Shown one piece after another: positions 24,355-36,209 of a stretch of DNA of 64,000 bases (positions within the stretch are counted from its first letter, which is position 1; every line of letters starts with the position of its first letter). The notes under the pieces were generated by a model. That model did not search any database and was not told where the DNA came from. It was given only the letters and a program-made list of their open reading frames with translations. The DNA comes from Bettongia penicillata ogilbyi. Its lineage: Eukaryota; Chordata; Mammalia; Diprotodontia; Potoroidae. Both the position numbers and the translations under genes were made by a program. Location of the stretch: assembly GCA_023548195.1 (NCBI GenBank), contig JAJHZJ010000061.1, forward strand, positions 1,156,771 through 1,220,770, read 5' to 3'.

Positions 24355-24727
24355 GGCAGAGGAAGATGGGAGGTGGCTGTGGGCAATAATGCTGCAGTGG
24401 GGTAGTCTAAGGCCTAGATAATGCAGCCCAAGAGGAAATTGGTGCAGTAGCAAAGAGTGGACATAAAAGGCTGAGTTAGTCACTCCTCAGCTTCATAGAG
24501 AGGGTGATATACTCATGATTTTTTCAGCCATTCTCTGATCAACAGACATGTACTTTATTTCCCACACGGACAATGTGGCTATATGTATGGAACCTATCTC
24601 TTGTCTTTGAAGTCCTTGAACAATATGTGACCAGTAGCAGGAGCAATGATTCAAAGGGCATGGTCATTTGAATGACTTATGTAATGTCAAGTGTTTTCTC
24701 CATAACTTAGAATCTTAGACCCTTTTG

Positions 24728-26552
24728 AGCAAAAATTTTAAATAAAATATTAACAAAGATGTTTACAGAAAATTATCACCAGGATAATAAACTCTGATCA
24801 GGTGGGATTTAAACCAGGAATGAAGGATTGATTAAATATTAGGAAATCTGTCAGCATAAACAACCATATCAATAACAAAACTAACAGAAATCAAATGGTT
24901 CTCAATAGATACAGAAAAGATTTTGACTAAATACAACACCCATTCCTATTGAAAATGCTAAGAGCATAGGAATAAATGGAATTTTCCTTCAAATGATAAA
25001 TAACTTCTATCTAAAGCCAACAGCAAACATTATATGTATTGAAGGTAAGCTAGAAGCTGTCCTGAAAAGATCAGGGGAGAAACAAGGATGTCAGTTATCA
25101 TCCGTGATACTCAATATTGTACTAGAAATGTTAGCTTTAGCAATAGAAAAAATAAATTGAAGAAATTAGAATAGGTAATGAAGAAACAAACAGACAAAGT
25201 ATATGAGCAGGCAGTTTTCAGATGAAGAAATTAAAGCAAGCGATAGTCATATGAAAAAAATGCTCTAAATCACTATTGACTAGAGAAATGTAAATTTAAA
25301 CAGCTCTGAAATACCTATCAGATTGGCTAATATGACTAAAAAGAAGAATGACATGTATTAGAGAAGATGTGGGAAAATTGGAATACTAATGCATTGTTGG
25401 TGATCAACTGATCCAACCATTCTGAAAAGCAATTTTCACTATGCCCAAAGGGCTATCAAACTATGTATACCCTTTGATCCAACAATACCACACTAGGTCT
25501 GTATCTGAAAGGGATCATTAAAAAATGGAAAAGGAACCAAATGTACAAAAATATTTATAGTCCTTTTTCCCCAATTGATGGGCATCCCCTTGATTTTCAG
25601 TTTTTGGCCACCACAAAGAGTGCTGCTATAAATATTTTTGTATATGTGGGATCCTTTCCCATTTTTATGATCTCTTGGGAATACAGTCCTGGAAGTGATA
25701 TTTCTGGGTCAAAGGGTATGCACATTGTGTATAGTAGCCATTTGGGCATAGTTCCAAACTGCTCTCCAGAATGGTTGGATGAGCTCACAGCTCCACCAAC
25801 AATGAATTAGTGTTTCAACTCTCCCACTTCCTCACCAACATTTATTATTTTCCTGTTCTGTCACGTTTGCCAGTCTAATCGGTGTGATGTGGTACCTCAG
25901 AGTTGTTTTGATTTGCATTTCTCCAATCAAAAGTGATTTAGAGCATTTTTTCATATGGTTATAGATACCTTTAATTTCTTCCTCTGATAATTCCCTGTTC
26001 ATATCCTTTGACCATTTATCAATTGGGGAATGACTGAATAAATTATGGTATATGAATGTAATGGAATACTGTTGCGCCGTAAGAAATGATGAACAAGAAG
26101 ACTTCAGAGAGGCCTGGAAAGACTTATGTGATCTGATGCTGAGCGAAAGGAGCAAAACCAGGAGAACTTTGTGCACAGCAACAGCCACAGTGTGTGAGAG
26201 TTTTTTCTGGTAGACTTGGAACTTCATTGCAATGCAAGGACTTAAAAAAATCCCCAATGGTCTTTTAAGGCAAAATGCCTCCCCCATCTAGAGAAAGAAC
26301 TATGGAATTCAATCACAGAATGTAACAGATCATTTTCTTTTGTATTACATTTTGGCTTGGTATATGATTTCTCTCATTCATTTTAATTCTTCTACACAGC
26401 ATGACTATAGTGAAAATGTATTTAATAGGAATGTATGTGTAGAACCTATATAAAATTGTATGCCGTCTTGGGGAGGAAGGGGGGGAAATCTAAGTTATGT
26501 GGTAGTGATTGTAGAACATGGAAAATTAATTAAAATTAATTAATTAATTAAA
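24728..26552. mobile_element. Rearranged L1 (sense / antisense / sense)
   Basis: 24728-25195 is sense ORF2 from the reverse-transcriptase region ('gatcaggtgggatttaaacc', then 'actagaaatgttagctttagc'). The sequence then jumps about 1.1 kb within ORF2 to 25200-25570. 25571-26015 is antisense and covers nearly the same ORF2 interval as the preceding sense piece. 26016-26552 is sense again, from 'caattggggaatgactgaat' to the 3' end with an ATTA-rich tail. The antisense-then-sense part, meeting around 'caattgggga', is what twin priming leaves. The block separates units A and B and coincides with loss of unit sequence. Confidence 0.85.
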
Positions 26553-26802
26553 AGAGAAATTTCATGCAAATAGTGAAAAATAGACAAAATTTTAAATGGA
26601 ACACACAAGAGAATAACTAAGTAGTTACCAAAAACAAAAAGTTATAACTATTACATAGATTTCAATGAATGGAATCTGTCATACCTAATTCACTCAACTA
26701 TATAAGTGGAAGAATTAAGGTAGAAGCCAAGATTCTTGATACCCAAGTCAGCATTTTCCCCACTTAAAACACTTACACTTGCTATTAGTTTTATATTTCC
26801 AG

Positions 26803-26899
26803 AGAAAATGAATTCAAAAAACTAGAGCTGGAAAGAAGTACAGCCAGGGAAGGAAAAGCCCTGGAATTGATTTGTGAATTCAAAGAGATATGAGTCGTG
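26803..26899 (+). pseudogene. Unit B exon-2-like block (stop near end)
   Basis: A 97-base block between acceptor 'ttatatttccag' and donor 'gtg|gtgaga'. In the phase-2 entry frame it reads ENEFKKLELERSTAREGKAL, then ELICEFKEI, then a TGA stop three codons before the donor. It is the best-preserved start of exon 2 among the four units. There is no exon 1 in this unit because the L1 block has replaced it. Confidence 0.55.
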
Positions 26900-27829
26900 G
26901 TGAGAGAGTTCAATTCATGGGTCCTTTATTCATTTTATTCAGGTCTTGTTTGTGTGCAATGGCTAGATAATTTGGGCGTGTAGAGAGGAGGATGTCAGAA
27001 AGATATCAAATCAATGCCCCCAACTTTGTAGGTACTGGCAGTTCTGGTGGACATCCCAAAACATGAAAATAAATGTTTCTTCACAAGAGCATAGCTTCTC
27101 TCCCCCATTTCTAGGAATTCTGAATTACGAAAGAATTTTTTTCAACATTGTAATGTGATTCTTTGCAAGTGGCAATAGTAATTTATATTCACTATTATCT
27201 CACAATTATCGTTGCTTGAAAGAAATCACTCTTTTTAATTTCATCACTTTGAAGCGCAATAAAAATCATGTAAGCCATCATAGCAATTACTTATTGTGGG
27301 GGTGAGGGGAGGAAGGGCTTATAAAGTTTATTGATATAGTATGTAATCTATAACCTGGTCATTCTCAGATTCATGCCCACACTTTAATCACCAAGCAGTT
27401 CCCTGTAATACAAAGATACTTCCATACATGAAAATACACAATACATACATATGTGTGTGTATTTATACTTCATATAGATATACCTCATAAATCAACTGTT
27501 CAGCAAAACCTGACAACTTAACTGCATCTGACAGAATATTCAACATTCTGCAACTTTTGCCCAAAGTCTCACTAACAATAGAGGGACTAGTATTTCATTT
27601 GCTATTTTCTAAGCTAGGACAAGGATTTTTCAGTTCCACTAATAAGAGAATGGAGATCTTTCTTGGCTGTTATCATTTACATTAACTTTAATTATAGATT
27701 TTTAGTTTTACATTAACTTTAGTTATAACCTCATTCTGTAATAAAGGATTACCTAGGTTGCTCTGCATTCTTTGAATTTGTCACTCTGGACACCACTGAA
27801 GTTCACTCTCCAAAGTTACCCATCATGAC

Positions 27830-29065
27830 TTCTGGTGCTAATCGTAAAGATTTTATCTAAGTTCTCATCTTTTTTGACCTCTCCCTTAACACCCCCAATC
27901 ATCCTGTTCTCCTGCATAGGCTTTTCTCTCTATGTTTTTGTGACACTGGTCCCACCTGGGGCTTCTCCTTTTTGGTTTGTTGATCCATCTGAGTGTCCTC
28001 TTGTAGGTTCTGCATCCAAGCTATGCCACTCAACATGGCTGTGTCCACCAATGCATGGTTCTTTTCCTCCTTCACTTACCCCTCTAGAGGATATTGTCTT
28101 GCAATCAAATGAGCTTCCGTGAGTTGAGTGAATCATCGTTCCATATAAGCAGTCTGTTACCATGCCCTGTCATTTCTACCTTCACAATATTTCTCATATA
28201 TATGCATGTATGCATGTATGTACGTATGGATATGTGTGTATATGGATATATGTGAGTATGTATATGTGTGTATGTGTATATACATATATAGAGATAGATG
28301 CATATGCATGTGTATATCTACATATACATATGTATGTATGTGTGTATATGTGTGTGTATATATATATATTATATATATAAAATCTCCCCTTTTCTCTGCC
28401 TCCTGGGTCATCACATTGAAGAGATCACCACAGGATCTCTTCATCTTATCCCCAGGTATTTGCAAGAAACTCTCCCTTCCTCAGTTCTCCCTCCACTCCA
28501 ATCCATTCTACTCTCACCTAGCTAAATGATCTTGTGATAATGTAGATGTGACCATATTTCTTCCCTAATCAATAAATTTAGAGGATCCTGTATGACATAT
28601 CCAATCCTATATTTTGCTTTTAATTCCCATCTTTTCCAACCTGTCCAATCTTCTTCTATTTTCTCTCCTCCAAGTACTCTTAAAATCCAGAGACCCAGGA
28701 ACTTTTTGCCCTTCCTCAGACACCACCCTCATGTCCCAGCTCCATGCTTTCTCAGTGTCTTGTTCCCTGTGTCTGGAATGTTCTCTTCACCTCCACTTCC
28801 TGGCTTTCACATTCTCCAAGACTCAAATTCTACCTTCTGAAAGAGCCTTCCCTGTTTATACCCCAACCCTGGGTAATGTCTTTCTTTTGGGATAATCTTC
28901 CATTTATGTTTAATACATATAGTATATATAATTTCTGATGTGATGTTTTCCAATTGAATATAAATTACTTGAAGTGTGGGAATTATGTTGTTACTTTCCT
29001 TTGTATCCCCAGAGTTTAATACATTGACTAACATGTGATAAGTTCTTAATAAATGCTTCTTGAGT
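27830..29065 (+). repeat. L2 copy of unit B with TA/TG microsatellite
   Basis: L2 fragment orthologous in position to those of A, C and D. It is interrupted at 28195-28380 by an alternating TATG/TATA/TGTG microsatellite. The L2 3' end is readable at 28975-29060 ('tttgtatccccagagtttaa', 'gttcttaataaatgcttctt'). Confidence 0.75.
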
Positions 29066-30179
29066 GTCTCAACATAATATCACCTTATATTCACATTCCA
29101 CCATTTGTTCATCTTTTCTCTAAACAATAGGCATCCATTATGTTTCCTCTCCAGGAAAGAATGAATGTATATAAGGAATCTTTCTCTTGTCTTTGACGTC
29201 TTCAGAGTATACATTCCCTGTAGTAGAATCAATTATTCAAAAAACATGGGCTTTTCGTTGGTTTTTCTTTTGTAATTCCAAAGTTTTCTCCACAACTGTT
29301 GGACACTTTTTAGCTTGTCTTAATAAAGTATAAATAGCCCATCCTCCCCCAAGTCCCCCAGTACGTCTGCTTGCATATATTATTATTGTCAATTTTGGTC
29401 TAGATGAAATAAAAATCCAGTTCCCTGCTTATTAGTCATGTAGTATTCTCTTTCATAGGGATAGCGGTGGTCTTCAGTTTTTTCTTTGGAAAACCATGGG
29501 TTAATATGGTAATTGGCAATTATCTACTAAAGCCAAGAAGGATAACATTAAAGACCAAACGAAGTCTTATCAGTTTGTAATAATTTTTATGTATCTTCAC
29601 TAGTAAAATTGATAACAGAGAATGAATGCAAAGGTTTCCCATCTGAGAATTTTTCCTCTTGTAAGCTATGTTGATACTGTTTACATCATTATAATGTAAT
29701 ATAGATAAAATTATATTTTTTCTTTTATGATAACCCAGTTCTTTTGTTTCGTTTGTGAATTTCTCCAAAAACTCTATCACGGAAACATACAAGATGTTTG
29801 ATTATTCCTTTCTTGTGTTAAATCTGGTTATCATGACAATTTATTCTGTTAATGATGCTATTCCTAGCATGATGCTATTTGAAACCTGCTTCATGTCTGA
29901 TTGTCACATAGTTTTTCCTGTAGTTTGGCCAGGACAAGGAATCTTTCTCTCCTTCTTTTGTGTTCTTAGGTTGCTCAAATAATTTCTCAGTTCACTTCCT
30001 TCTAAGGTCTTGTTTGTCCAACCTGTTCCTCTCATTTGCCATTTTTCTTTTCCTTGTTTAAACAGAACCAAAGATTTTTGATGAGGACTACTTTATAGTA
30101 TCGTTTGCCATGTAGTAATAGTGAGCCCTTCCCCCCCGCCCATTTTCCAAAATTTCTGCTCTTATAGATTGTTTTTTCA

Positions 30180-30660
30180 ATCTTTGTAGTTTTTTGCCTA
30201 TCACTTTTGACAGAGGAGTTCCCCTTCTCCTTAGATTCTCTCCTCCACTACCCTTCATGATAATGTTCTCTCCTGGTGCCCCTCCTACCCAGTTGTATAC
30301 CTTTTATTTCTCTATATTGGATCACCTTCCATCCTCCCACTCAGTAAGACTGGGTGTCCTCTTACCTTCTGCCCCCTGTAATCTCTCTCTATTCCCTCTT
30401 TCTTCCTGATCTCTTCAGTTCCCTCTTTGTGAATGATTATCTGTCTACAGAAGACTCCTAAATGTATATCTCTAAGCACAATCTGTTTCTTGAGTTCCAG
30501 ACCTAATTAATCAATCAATCAAAATGCATGTCCTGCTTAACACATCTAAATTATTTTTCTCTGAAACCTGTCAGTTCACTAAATTTTGCTCCTTCTGTTA
30601 AGGACATTGCCTTCTGTTCAGTCACCTAGATCTCTGTGCTCAGAGTCACCTCTGGTTCTT
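30180..30660 (+). repeat. Second L2 fragment of unit B
   Basis: Pyrimidine-rich L2 interior with the landmarks 'ttggatcaccttccatcctc', 'gactgggtgtcctcttac' and 'cttgagttccagacc'. The same fragment occurs in unit C at 34795-35350 and an antisense relative at 50.02-50.9 kb. It is missing between A and B. Confidence 0.7.
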
Positions 30661-30664
30661 CACC

Positions 30665-30957
30665 CTCCCCTGCTTATACCTTTAAATCACCATCTCTTTT
30701 GTTGAATGATTTTTCAATGGTGTTCAAGTCTTCTGGACCCCATTTGGGGTTTTCTTGGCAGAGATACTAGAGTAGAATGATATTTCCTCCTCTAATTCAT
30801 TTAACAGGCAAGGAAACTAAGGCAAACAGGGTTAAGTGACTTGCTCAGGGTCATACAGCTTATAAGTATCTGAGGCTGGATTTGGACTTAGGAAGATGGG
30901 TCTTCCTGGCTCCAGGTGTGGCACTCTCTCCACTATGCTACCTACCTTTCCCTTACA
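30665..30957 (-). repeat. SINE, minus strand
   Basis: Antisense marsupial SINE: 'ccatttggggttttcttggc', 'aggaaactaaggcaaacagg', 'gggtcatacagctta', 'ggctggatttggactta', ending 'ccactatgctacc'. Same family as 51675-51903 (minus) and 47765-47992 (plus). Absent from unit C at the matching place. Confidence 0.75.
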
Positions 30958-31015
30958 TCACCATATCATAGTTATTAACTCTTGTCACTTCTACCTCTGT
31001 AACATCTCTTGCAGG

Positions 31016-31335
31016 GGCAACTAGGTGGTACAGTGGATAGAGCACCAGTGAAGGATTTAGGAGGACCTGAGTTCAAATCTCACCTCAGACACTTGACACT
31101 CATAGCTGTGTGACCTTGGGCAAGTCACTTAACCCCAATTACCTCATACTGGATCATCTCCAGTCATCCTGATGAATATTTGGTCACTGAATTCAGATGG
31201 CTCTGGAGGAGAAGTGAGGCTGGTGACCTGCACAGCCCTCCCTCACTCAAAACAAAGTCAAGTGCAAGTCATGTCATTATTTCTCTGATGGCATGGTCTT
31301 CTTCAGCAACAAAGGATGAACACACAACATCTCTT
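31016..31335 (+). repeat. Composite SINE with RTE-type 3' half
   Basis: A tRNA-like/CORE head ('ggggcaactaggtggtacag', 'gacctgagttcaaatctc', 'tgtgtgaccttgggcaagtc') is joined to a tail ('gaatatttggtcactgaatt', 'gaggctggtgacctgcacag', 'acaaaggatgaacacacaac'). The tail is typical of marsupial SINEs that borrow an RTE LINE 3' end. The RTE link is from memory. Confidence 0.75.
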
Positions 31336-32115
31336 GCATTCACTCCTTTTTCTCTACTCATCTGAACACTACTTTCTCAGGTTTAGAGCCCATCACCTCT
31401 TGCCCTGGACTATGGAAATGACATAAGAAATGAAAGATGCTACTGATCATTTTTTTTTAAATTGCCACAATTGGCCCTACTGTCCAGCCTCCTTCTCAGA
31501 CATGCCCACACACTTTATTTTAACATAATAAACGGGAGAGGCAGTAAAGGCAATCAGTGAGCAAAATAAGTCAATGCATTGGGAAAAAGTATTAAAATAT
31601 ATGTCATATGACACCCCCTGTGCCTCCCACCTCTACAAAGTCCTGAGAACTCAAAGTCTCATCTCACATCTCTTCTTTGGGTCATGTTTGCTATTCAGAG
31701 TGTGCTCTGCAGAGTTTGAGCTGCACAGATTAAAGACAAACTCCTAGAGATGTGTCAATAGGATTTCCTTTCTGAGTGTGTAAATTTGGACTGTTAAGCA
31801 CTGGCTCCTGTGTGTTTCTTAGCGATGTTTTCTCTCTTATAAATTTGGTAACTTGAAGGCTTTGGAACTGATGACTCTTTCTTGCTTGAACTGTACTCTT
31901 TGGTAGTTGATTCAAAGTTCATATTATACTTTCAGAGTTTCTACTTTGGAAGAGGTATTGAGGAAATGACTCTAATCTCTGTCAGAAATCTTTTGTGCCT
32001 GAAAAAAAACATTATAAGAGCATCAGTTCAAAGTAGCCTCAGCTCAAAAATTTGATTTTGAATTGCTTTACGAAAGTATTTTATATCTCTTTCTAATCCT
32101 GTTTCTTTTCTACAG

Positions 32116-32201
32116 GAAGAAATTGAAGCTAGGGAAGATGACATGGAAAAGGACAATATTTTTTATGATGATTTGACCCTGGCATCTCACTTAAGAACCA
32201 G
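32116..32201 (+). pseudogene. Unit C exon-1-like block, open and with both splice sites
   Basis: An 86-base block (28 codons plus 2 bases) between acceptor 'tttcttttctacag' and donor 'ccag|gtacac'. It enters in phase 0, leaves in phase 2 and encodes an acidic peptide, EEIEAREDDMEKDNIFYDDL then TLASHLRT. Matching copies in A and D keep the same frame although their sequences differ a lot, which is unusual for neutral DNA. The family was not recognised. It is marked as a pseudogene because the next exon carries a frameshift. Confidence 0.55.
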
Positions 32202-32873
32202 GTACACTCATATACTACTAGTGGGATTTCAGAATGGTTGAATCTCTTTATGAACCAATGTGACAGTACCCTAATGAAATTATAAAAATAACAACATCCC
32301 CATCTCAGCCACCATTTATGTCCCTGTCATCCTTTTACTGGGACTATACCTAATGAAGTATATCTTGCAAATTGGCAAAAAGAGAGGTTATGTTCAAACA
32401 ACAATTCTAAGAGTATTCTTTTATTACTCCAAAACCTGAAGATACCTGAAGTGCTTGACAAGTTGAAATTGTCTGAAGAAATTCTAGATTATCAACATAG
32501 GAGAATGATACCAGGAATTGAAATTGATCAGTATGAGGAAAAGGGAAATTCTAGAACCTTCCTTGTGAACTAGCTTGAGCACAAAAACATAAGAATAAAA
32601 ATTGTTGTCTTAATTTGGTAACAAACTACAAGGGAACAATGTTTAGAATTAAGAGAGAAATGTTATACAAATAGTGAGGAATGGACAAAATATTAAAGGT
32701 GACACACAAGCAAATGACTGAAAGATGTTGCCAATATTAGAGAGAGATCAGTGAATGGAACCTAATTCATTCAACTATAGTATGGGAAAATTGGGATAGA
32801 AACCAACGATTCTTGATACCCAAGTCACAACTCTCCCCATTTAAAACATAACACTGTTGCTTTTGTTTTCCAG

Positions 32874-32971
32874 CCAGATTGAATTAGAAAAACATAAAGT
32901 GGCCATAAAGACCATTTTTTGAAGAGAAAACACAGACATTTCTCAAGGAAATCAAAGAGATGTGTGCCATG
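32874..32971 (+). pseudogene. Unit C exon-2-like block (one-base frameshift)
   Basis: A 98-base block between acceptor 'ttttgttttccag' and donor 'atg|gtgaga'. It enters in phase 2 as QIELEKHKVAIKTI and, after a one-base shift in a T-run, continues FFEEKTQTFLKEIKEMCAM to a phase-0 exit. Length is 97 in A and B, 98 here, so a one-base insertion in the T-run explains the frame break. Confidence 0.55.
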
Positions 32972-33174
32972 GTGAGAGCATCCAATTCATGGGTACTTTT
33001 CCTATTTGAATTCTACATGAATTTTTTCAGGACCCGTTCTTGTGAACTCCTCTGAAAATGGGAGATGGAATTATATCAAGATTGAAATTAAAAGAAGAAT
33101 AAACTGAAGCTATTCCATGAGCATAATAAACTTGAATATCTTAACAGAGGCATGCTCTCTATCAATGCCTTGCC

Positions 33175-33700
33175 TCCATTTATGCCAAAAGCCCCGAGCA
33201 GATGGACAGCTCCCCTTTTGTAGGTTTTGGGGAGCACAGAATCCTGTCTTTGACTTTGAATCCTTCACCATCTGACCTCAATCCAACCTATCTAGTCTCC
33301 GTAGGCTTCACTTTTCTCCAAGTAATCCAAGATCCAGCAACCTGGAGCTTCTTGTACTTCCTGACACTACTCTCTAGCCCCAAGTCCATGCTATCACAGT
33401 CTCTGTTCTCTTTCTCTCAAATATTCTCTCTCTCCACCTCTACCTCCTGACTTTCCCATTCAACAAGATTTAAATTCTATCTTTTGAAAGAGCCCTTTGT
33501 TAGTGAGCCTTTCCCATCCATATCCTACCCATGGCTGTTGCCTTTCTTCTGAGATTATTTTCAATTTGGGCTCTTTACATCTACTATGTATAATATTGGA
33601 TGTGTTCCTTTCCAGTTGAAAGTAAACTCCTGGAGGGTTGTATTTTGAGACTTCAGCACAGTGACTGACACATGAGAAATGTTGAATAAATGCTTCTTGA
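33175..33700 (+). repeat. L2 copy of unit C (shortened)
   Basis: Only the 3' part of the L2 seen in A, B and D is present. The 3' end is clear ('tttgagacttcagcacagtg', 'gttgaataaatgcttcttga'). The upstream 700 bases or so present in the other units are missing, probably by deletion. Confidence 0.7.
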
Positions 33701-36099
33701 CTCTCTAAACATAATCACATTATATGCACACTTCACAATTTGTTCAGCCAATCTCTGATCAATAGGCATCTACTCTGTTTCCTGCCAAGAAAATGTGGCT
33801 GAATGTACAGAATCTTTATCTTGTCTATGATGTACTTGGAAGACATATGCCCAGTTGTGGTTCAAAGGACATGGTCATTTTAATGACATAATTCCAAAGG
33901 TTTTTTTTTCTGCACAGATACTTTTTGACTCCTCCAATAACATGTAAAGGATAAGCACGGCTTTCTCAATGTGCCTGTTCCCATATATTATCATTTTTTA
34001 CCAGTTTTGATTTGGATGAAATGAAAAGTCAATTGTTTCAACATCTCCCTTCCTATTCATGATGTAGAGTATTTTTTCCTAGGGTTGTTGATGATCTCTA
34101 ATTCTTGATTGCCTACTGAAGGGGAAAAGGATGATATATATTAAAGACTAAAAATTATTATCAGTTTGAATTAATTCTGTGGATGTCCACAACAATGAAT
34201 TTTTCTACCTGAGAGATTTTCCTCTCTTGTAAATGGCATTGATTTTGTTCACACAAAGTTCATGGATGTAATCCATTTAAATTATCTATTTTTTATATTA
34301 TTCTCTGACCCTTTTTTTGGTTATCACTCTCCCCCCGCCAAAAAAATCACATAATCACTTATCCCGATCACATAAAGGCTCTTCCTTCTCTTTAACATAA
34401 AGTTTGAATATTTCTTCCTTATATTAAGGTTAGGTATCCCTCCAGAGCAGATCCTATTAAATTGCACATTATACTATTCAAAATCTACTTTGTGCCTAAC
34501 TGCTTTGTAGTTTTTCTTTCCACTTGTGTAGAACAAGGACTCCTTGTTCATTTGGGTTCTCAGGTTGCTTGTAGAAAGGACTTCTGGATTCACTTGCTTC
34601 TGTGGTCTTGATTATGCATCCTGTTCCCCTCATTTTTTTCTTTTATTTTCTTTTTTTTTAACTATGACCAAAGAGTTTTGATGAGGACTGCTTTAAGATA
34701 TACTTTGTCATGAAATGGTAGGCCCTTTTGATTTCTATTTTTTTTTATTTCCCCCATGAAAATCCTCAACAATTTTTTAACTGTCAAATCTTACTTCTTT
34801 TTCTCACACTTGGTCTTTCCTTGCCCCTCTACCACTTTTGACACAGTTCCCTTCCACATATAAAATCTCTCTAAATACTTTCTTCTTCCTGCCCCTCCTA
34901 CCCATTTCTCTAGGTTGGATGACCTTTCATCCCCCATTCAATATGATTGGGTGTCCTCTAGCCTTCTTTCTTCTGTAACCCTTTTTCTCTGCACCCTCTT
35001 TACAGCCGATTTAATTAGACCCTCTGAGTCAATGATCATCTCTCTACATAAGGCTCCCAAATCTAAAGATCCAAGCACAACATTTCTCTTGAGTTCCAGA
35101 CACAGTCAATCACCATGCATCTCATGCCCAACACGTCCAAATTATCTGTCCACAAAAGCTGTCACCCCTTTAAACTTTGCTTCTTCTGATGAAGACACAG
35201 CCTTCTATTCAGTAACGTAGCTCTCTTTCTTTAAGGTCATCTTTGACTCTTCGCTGTCCCTTACTTATAGCTATGCATCACCATATTATTTTTTAAATCT
35301 TGTCACTTCTACCTCTGTAGCATCTCTGGCATTTATTTCTCTCTACTGATGGAAGCACTACTTTATATAGTTTGGAAGGGTCTATCCCTTCATACCTGCA
35401 CTATTAAAAAAGAATTTTTTCAAGAAATTAAAATGTTTACTTATAGCTTTTTTTAATTACCAGCATTAGTATTAGTGTCCTACCTCTCAGAGACCATACA
35501 CCTCCCAAAAAAATAATATTATACAACAAAACAGTCATGAAAAAGAGAAGCACAATTAGCAAAACCAGTCAATACCCTGAAAAATAATAGGCAATATAGC
35601 GCCTCCTTGTGTCTTCCATCTTGGAAAGGACTGAGCAAACTGAATCTCTTTTCACATCCCCTTTTTAAGGCATGTTTACTCTTTACAGTTTGTAAGATTA
35701 CCAGCATTGAGCTCCATAGATTAAAGAAAAATTCCTGTAGATGTGTTGGTAGGATATCCTTTCTACGTTTGTTAACTTCCACCATTAGACATTGGCTCCT
35801 ATGCTTTTCTTAAGATGTTTTACCCCCGACAATGTTGGCAGCCTGAAAGCTCTTGACCCGATGACTCTCTTGGTTGGACTGAATTTTTTGGAACTTGATT
35901 CTAAGTCCATTTTACAGGTTCATCTTTGGAAGGAATGTTGAAGAAATGACTATGTGCTACAGAAATCTTTCCTGCCTGAAAAATAACAAAACAAAATAAC
36001 ATCATCAGAACAGATGTTCAGAGTAGTCTCAGCTCATAAATTCAGCTTTGAATTTTTTAAAGTATTTTTTTGCTCTTTCTAAAAAAATTTTTCCCACAG

Positions 36100-36209
36100 G
36101 AAGTAAATTATTTTACAGAAGAAGAAAACTTGAATAAGAAGGAAAACACAACCGAAAAGGAAAAGATTATTGATCTTTCTTCGATCTTTGCATCTCTCTG
36201 GAAATTTGG
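36100..36209 (+). pseudogene. Unit D exon-1-like block, open and with both splice sites
   Basis: A 110-base block (36 codons plus 2 bases) between acceptor 'aatttttcccacag' and donor 'ttgg|gtacac'. It enters in phase 0 and leaves in phase 2, as in C. It encodes EVNYFTEEENLNKKENTTEK then EKIIDLSSIFASLWKF, a charged, probably helical peptide. It is 24 bases (8 codons) longer than the C copy, so the length difference keeps the frame. The open frame also runs on past the donor to 36285. Confidence 0.55.

Larger units (their letters stand above)
18250..24727 (+). repeat. Tandem paralogous unit A
   Basis: First of four related units. Its left edge (18250-18347: 'gttcagagcagccttagct', then a T-rich tract) matches the DNA just upstream of exon 1 in units C and D, and resumes at 20704 after a HAL1 insertion. 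Further collinear landmarks with B, C and D are 'gattcttgatacccaagtca', 'gagagggtccaattcatggg', 'gacatcccaaaac', an L2 copy and 'tctctgatcaacagac'. Inserted later are HAL1 (18348-20703), a (CA)n run and a TPT1 retrocopy. The unit is cut off at about 24727 by an L1. Confidence 0.85.
26553..31960 (+). repeat. Tandem paralogous unit B
   Basis: The unit resumes at a point equivalent to 21325 in A and about 36655 in D, in the intron between exon 1 and exon 2, so exon 1 is missing. It carries exon 2, the L2 copy (27830-29065), a second L2 fragment (30180-30660) and the distal part up to 31960, which matches 35350-35945 of unit C closely ('cctagagatgtgtcaatagg', 'gatgactctttcttgcttga'). Two SINEs in opposite orientation (30665-30957 and 31016-31335) are private to B. 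Confidence 0.85.
31961..35945 (+). repeat. Tandem paralogous unit C
   Basis: Collinear with D over its whole length; exon 1 to exon 1 spacing to D is 3984 bases. Order: distal promoter-side block, exon 1, 672-base intron, exon 2, shortened L2 copy (33175-33700), 'agacatatgcccagttgtgg' block, second L2 fragment (34795-35350), then the block leading into D. No private insertions of size are seen, making C the cleanest reference unit apart from its shortened L2. Confidence 0.85.

Noticed and set aside
28157..28529. Open frames of 72-107 codons on both strands
   Set aside because: They run through a TA/TG microsatellite and encode only repetitive tyrosine, isoleucine, cysteine and valine.
30665..31335. 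tRNA genes in the SINE heads
   Set aside because: The heads belong to SINEs with long non-tRNA tails, and no complete cloverleaf could be drawn.
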